From positions 1 to 51,485 of the forward strand of contig MFPJ01000005.1 in assembly GCA_001782675.1 (NCBI GenBank): a DNA stretch of 51,485 nucleotides. The letters are read 5' to 3'. Below are positions 49,607-51,485 of this stretch, piece by piece; the first letter of the stretch is position 1, and each line of letters opens with the position of its first letter. A program made the position numbers and the translations under genes. A model generated the notes under the pieces. It saw only the letters and a program-made list of their open reading frames with translations. It was not told the origin of the DNA and did no database searches. Source of the DNA: Candidatus Levybacteria bacterium RIFCSPLOWO2_12_FULL_39_17. GTDB lineage: Bacteria; Patescibacteriota; Microgenomatia; Levybacterales; GWA1-39-11.

Positions 49607-49835
49607 ATCAAGACATTTCAAATTTTCAGGGGAGCGACCAAAAAGGAGTCGCCGCCGAATTTCGTATTTCGCTTTGCGAAATGCGCCGCCAAGAAAAAAG
49701 GTGTTGTGCTTGCCCCGCCCACCCATGCGCACACAACAAATTTTCACTCCCTTTTAGTATCGTAGCATAATTGCTTTCCATAGACCAATCATACAACAAT
49801 TGCTATAATATCTGCAAGAGTAGATAAATTCCCTT

Positions 49836-50045
49836 ATGACAAACGGAGTTATACAATTCGGTAAAAAGTTAAGAGAAGTACGCCTGAAAAAGAAATTGTC
49901 GCAAGGCGATGTGGCAAAAATTTTAGGCGTACACCGAAGTTATATCAGTGGTTTAGAGCGCGGAATGCGAAACCCGTCTCTGCTAACGGTTCAGAAGGTC
50001 GCCAAAGCACTTGGCGTAACTGCTGAAAAACTGATTAACGAATAA
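49836..50045 (+). CDS. XRE-family HTH regulator
   Basis: LREVRLKKKLSQGDVAKILGVHRSYISGLERGMRNPSLLTVQKVAKALGV. Confidence 0.93.
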   Translation: MTNGVIQFGKKLREVRLKKKLSQGDVAKILGVHRSYISGLERGMRNPSLLTVQKVAKALGVTAEKLINE

Positions 50046-50050
50046 ACACT

Positions 50051-51485
50051 ATGAGCGTACTTAAATTTATCTATAAAAACCTTGATCGCTTTAAAACAAG
50101 ATTTGCTCTTGTTTTTCTCGCTGGAATTCTTGATGGTTTAGCTACATTTTTTGTTCCTGTAGTGCTCGCGGAATTTACTAGAAGTTCTTTTACTCCAAGT
50201 GATTTCCAAAATCTTATCAGTCTAGTTGTCATCTTTTACTTAGCTTCGTTATTTCTCCAATGGACTATCAGGAAATGGGGCGAAGCCCTTGGTCCACAAT
50301 TTGGGAATTATATACGCTTGAAGTATTTTAAGGCCTTAGAAAAACTTCCAATAAAAGATTTAATTAATCATCATTCGGGCTACATTCTCTCGCTCATAAA
50401 CAAGGTTTCTGATGGTTTAGCGCCTATAATGTTTGATATTTTTTGGACTTTTGCCAAAAGCATTTCAAACATGACCCTGTTTTTCTACTTTACCGCTAGA
50501 GAATCGGTTTTTATCGCCATTATTAACCTGATTGTTTTAACTATCTTTATAACAATAAGCACAATCCTTTCGAGAAAGATGGTGCCAATTGCGGATGAAC
50601 TAAATAAAAAAAGGGCTTCGCTGTTGGAATCATATACTGACTTTATGTCTAACATTCTTACTGTAAAAAGGTTGGGCATTTATTCTTTTGTGGAAAACAA
50701 ACTATTTCGTAAAACCGATGAAAATTATGATCAAATTCAAAGACTTCAAAACTTTCATGCTAATAGATGGTTTTTCTTGCATACATTATTCAGCTTTGCT
50801 TTCTTATCTACTATCGGATTTTTACTCTTCCAAATTTCTAAGGGCGCCATTTCAGCTTCGGTATTAATTCTTTTTATCGCGGCCTACACAATAGTAAGAG
50901 TCAACATTGAACGCCTATCAGAAAATTTCAAATCATTGATGGAAATGAAAGCGTATATCAATAGCTTGGATAAAATTATTTCTCCAAGCGAGTTGGTAAA
51001 CGAGGATAAAGAAATTCAGAAATGGGAAGAAATAAAGTTTAGTAAGGTGTCTTTTCAACATTCCGGAACCGAAAAGAAAATCAGTATTCCTAATTTTGTT
51101 ATCAAGGGCGGAGGAAAAATTTGTGTCATCGGAAAATCAGGAGAGGGTAAAACAACATTCTTAAACTTATTTACAAACTTTCTAAAACCAGATAAAGGAG
51201 AACGTCTAATTGATGGCCAGTCGTATGAAAAAATGAATGGAAAATTTTTTCAAAAACATATTACTATGATCTCGCAAGAAACAGAGCTTTTTAATATTTC
51301 TCTGCGGGAAAATATAACTCTCGGTCAAAAAATCGAAGAAAAAGCTATATTTGATATTTTTGATAAACTCGACCTTTTGTCTTGGGTGCGAAACTTGGAA
51401 GACGGTTTAGAAACAATCGTTGGCGAAAAAGGAATTAAACTTTCTGCCGGACAGAAACAGAGAATAAATCTTATCAGGGGTGTTT
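50051..51485 (+). CDS. ABC transporter (permease + ATPase fusion), truncated by window end
   Basis: ATG at 50051 MSVLKFIYKNLDRFKTRFALVF...; hydrophobic N-terminal half; Walker A GKSGEGKTT; signature LSAGQKQRI; open to window end, hence absent from the ORF track. Confidence 0.9.
   Translation, partial: MSVLKFIYKNLDRFKTRFALVFLAGILDGLATFFVPVVLAEFTRSSFTPSDFQNLISLVVIFYLASLFLQWTIRKWGEALGPQFGNYIRLKYFKALEKLPIKDLINHHSGYILSLINKVSDGLAPIMFDIFWTFAKSISNMTLFFYFTARESVFIAIINLIVLTIFITISTILSRKMVPIADELNKKRASLLESYTDFMSNILTVKRLGIYSFVENKLFRKTDENYDQIQRLQNFHANRWFFLHTLFSFAFLSTIGFLLFQISKGAISASVLILFIAAYTIVRVNIERLSENFKSLMEMKAYINSLDKIISPSELVNEDKEIQKWEEIKFSKVSFQHSGTEKKISIPNFVIKGGGKICVIGKSGEGKTTFLNLFTNFLKPDKGERLIDGQSYEKMNGKFFQKHITMISQETELFNISLRENITLGQKIEEKAIFDIFDKLDLLSWVRNLEDGLETIVGEKGIKLSAGQKQRINLIRGV

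Noticed and set aside
49544-49747. Minus-strand ORF ending SESNRDQATPSRSFYH
   Set aside because: Antisense of tRNA-Pro and flank; typical spurious ORF over a tRNA.
1-51485. CRISPR array or cas genes
   Set aside because: No regularly spaced direct repeats with unique spacers; tandem words in spacers are too short and degenerate.

Overview
The window is a mostly plus-strand, AT-rich chromosomal segment. It carries nearly the full RNA polymerase / ribosomal-protein superoperon: rpoB, rpoC, rpsL, rpsG ... fusA ... tuf, rpsJ, rplC-D-W-B, rpsS, rplV, rpsC, rplP, rpmC, rpsQ, rplN, rplX, rpmJ, rplE, rpsN, rpsH, rplF, rplR, rpsE, rplO, secY, adk, map, infA, rpsM, rpsK, rpsD, rpoA, rplQ, rplM, rpsI, then recX/recA. 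The absence of rpmD (L30) between rpsE and rplO, the small proteins and the overall style suggest a Patescibacteria/CPR (Microgenomates-like) bacterium; this assignment is inference. Accessory genes sit between the housekeeping blocks: sortase, AMP/thymidine phosphorylase, MltG, LigT-like 2'-5' RNA ligase, a TrpR/YerC-like regulator, M20 and M24 peptidases, MBL hydrolase, cyclophilin, an HD/HAD pair, a two-subunit ATP-citrate lyase, MurB, a Fic protein inside the S10 operon, tRNA-Pro(GGG), and XRE plus ABC transporter. The most unusual signals are: (1) two ribosomal-protein genes (rpsG, rpsI) whose 3' coding tails recur downstream, on the far side of inserted accessory genes, at the protein level but with different codons; (2) a TrpR-like gene bounded at both ends by 40-bp direct repeats, each containing an inverted repeat; (3) palindromes embedded in frame in protein-coding genes (aclA, murB, map, recX); (4) word-like AT-rich inverted repeats filling many intergenic spacers of the r-protein operon; (5) hairpin and terminator structures around rplC and rplD/rplW; (6) -10 boxes placed so that several mRNAs should be leaderless or nearly so. 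No searches were run; all homology calls are by recognition.
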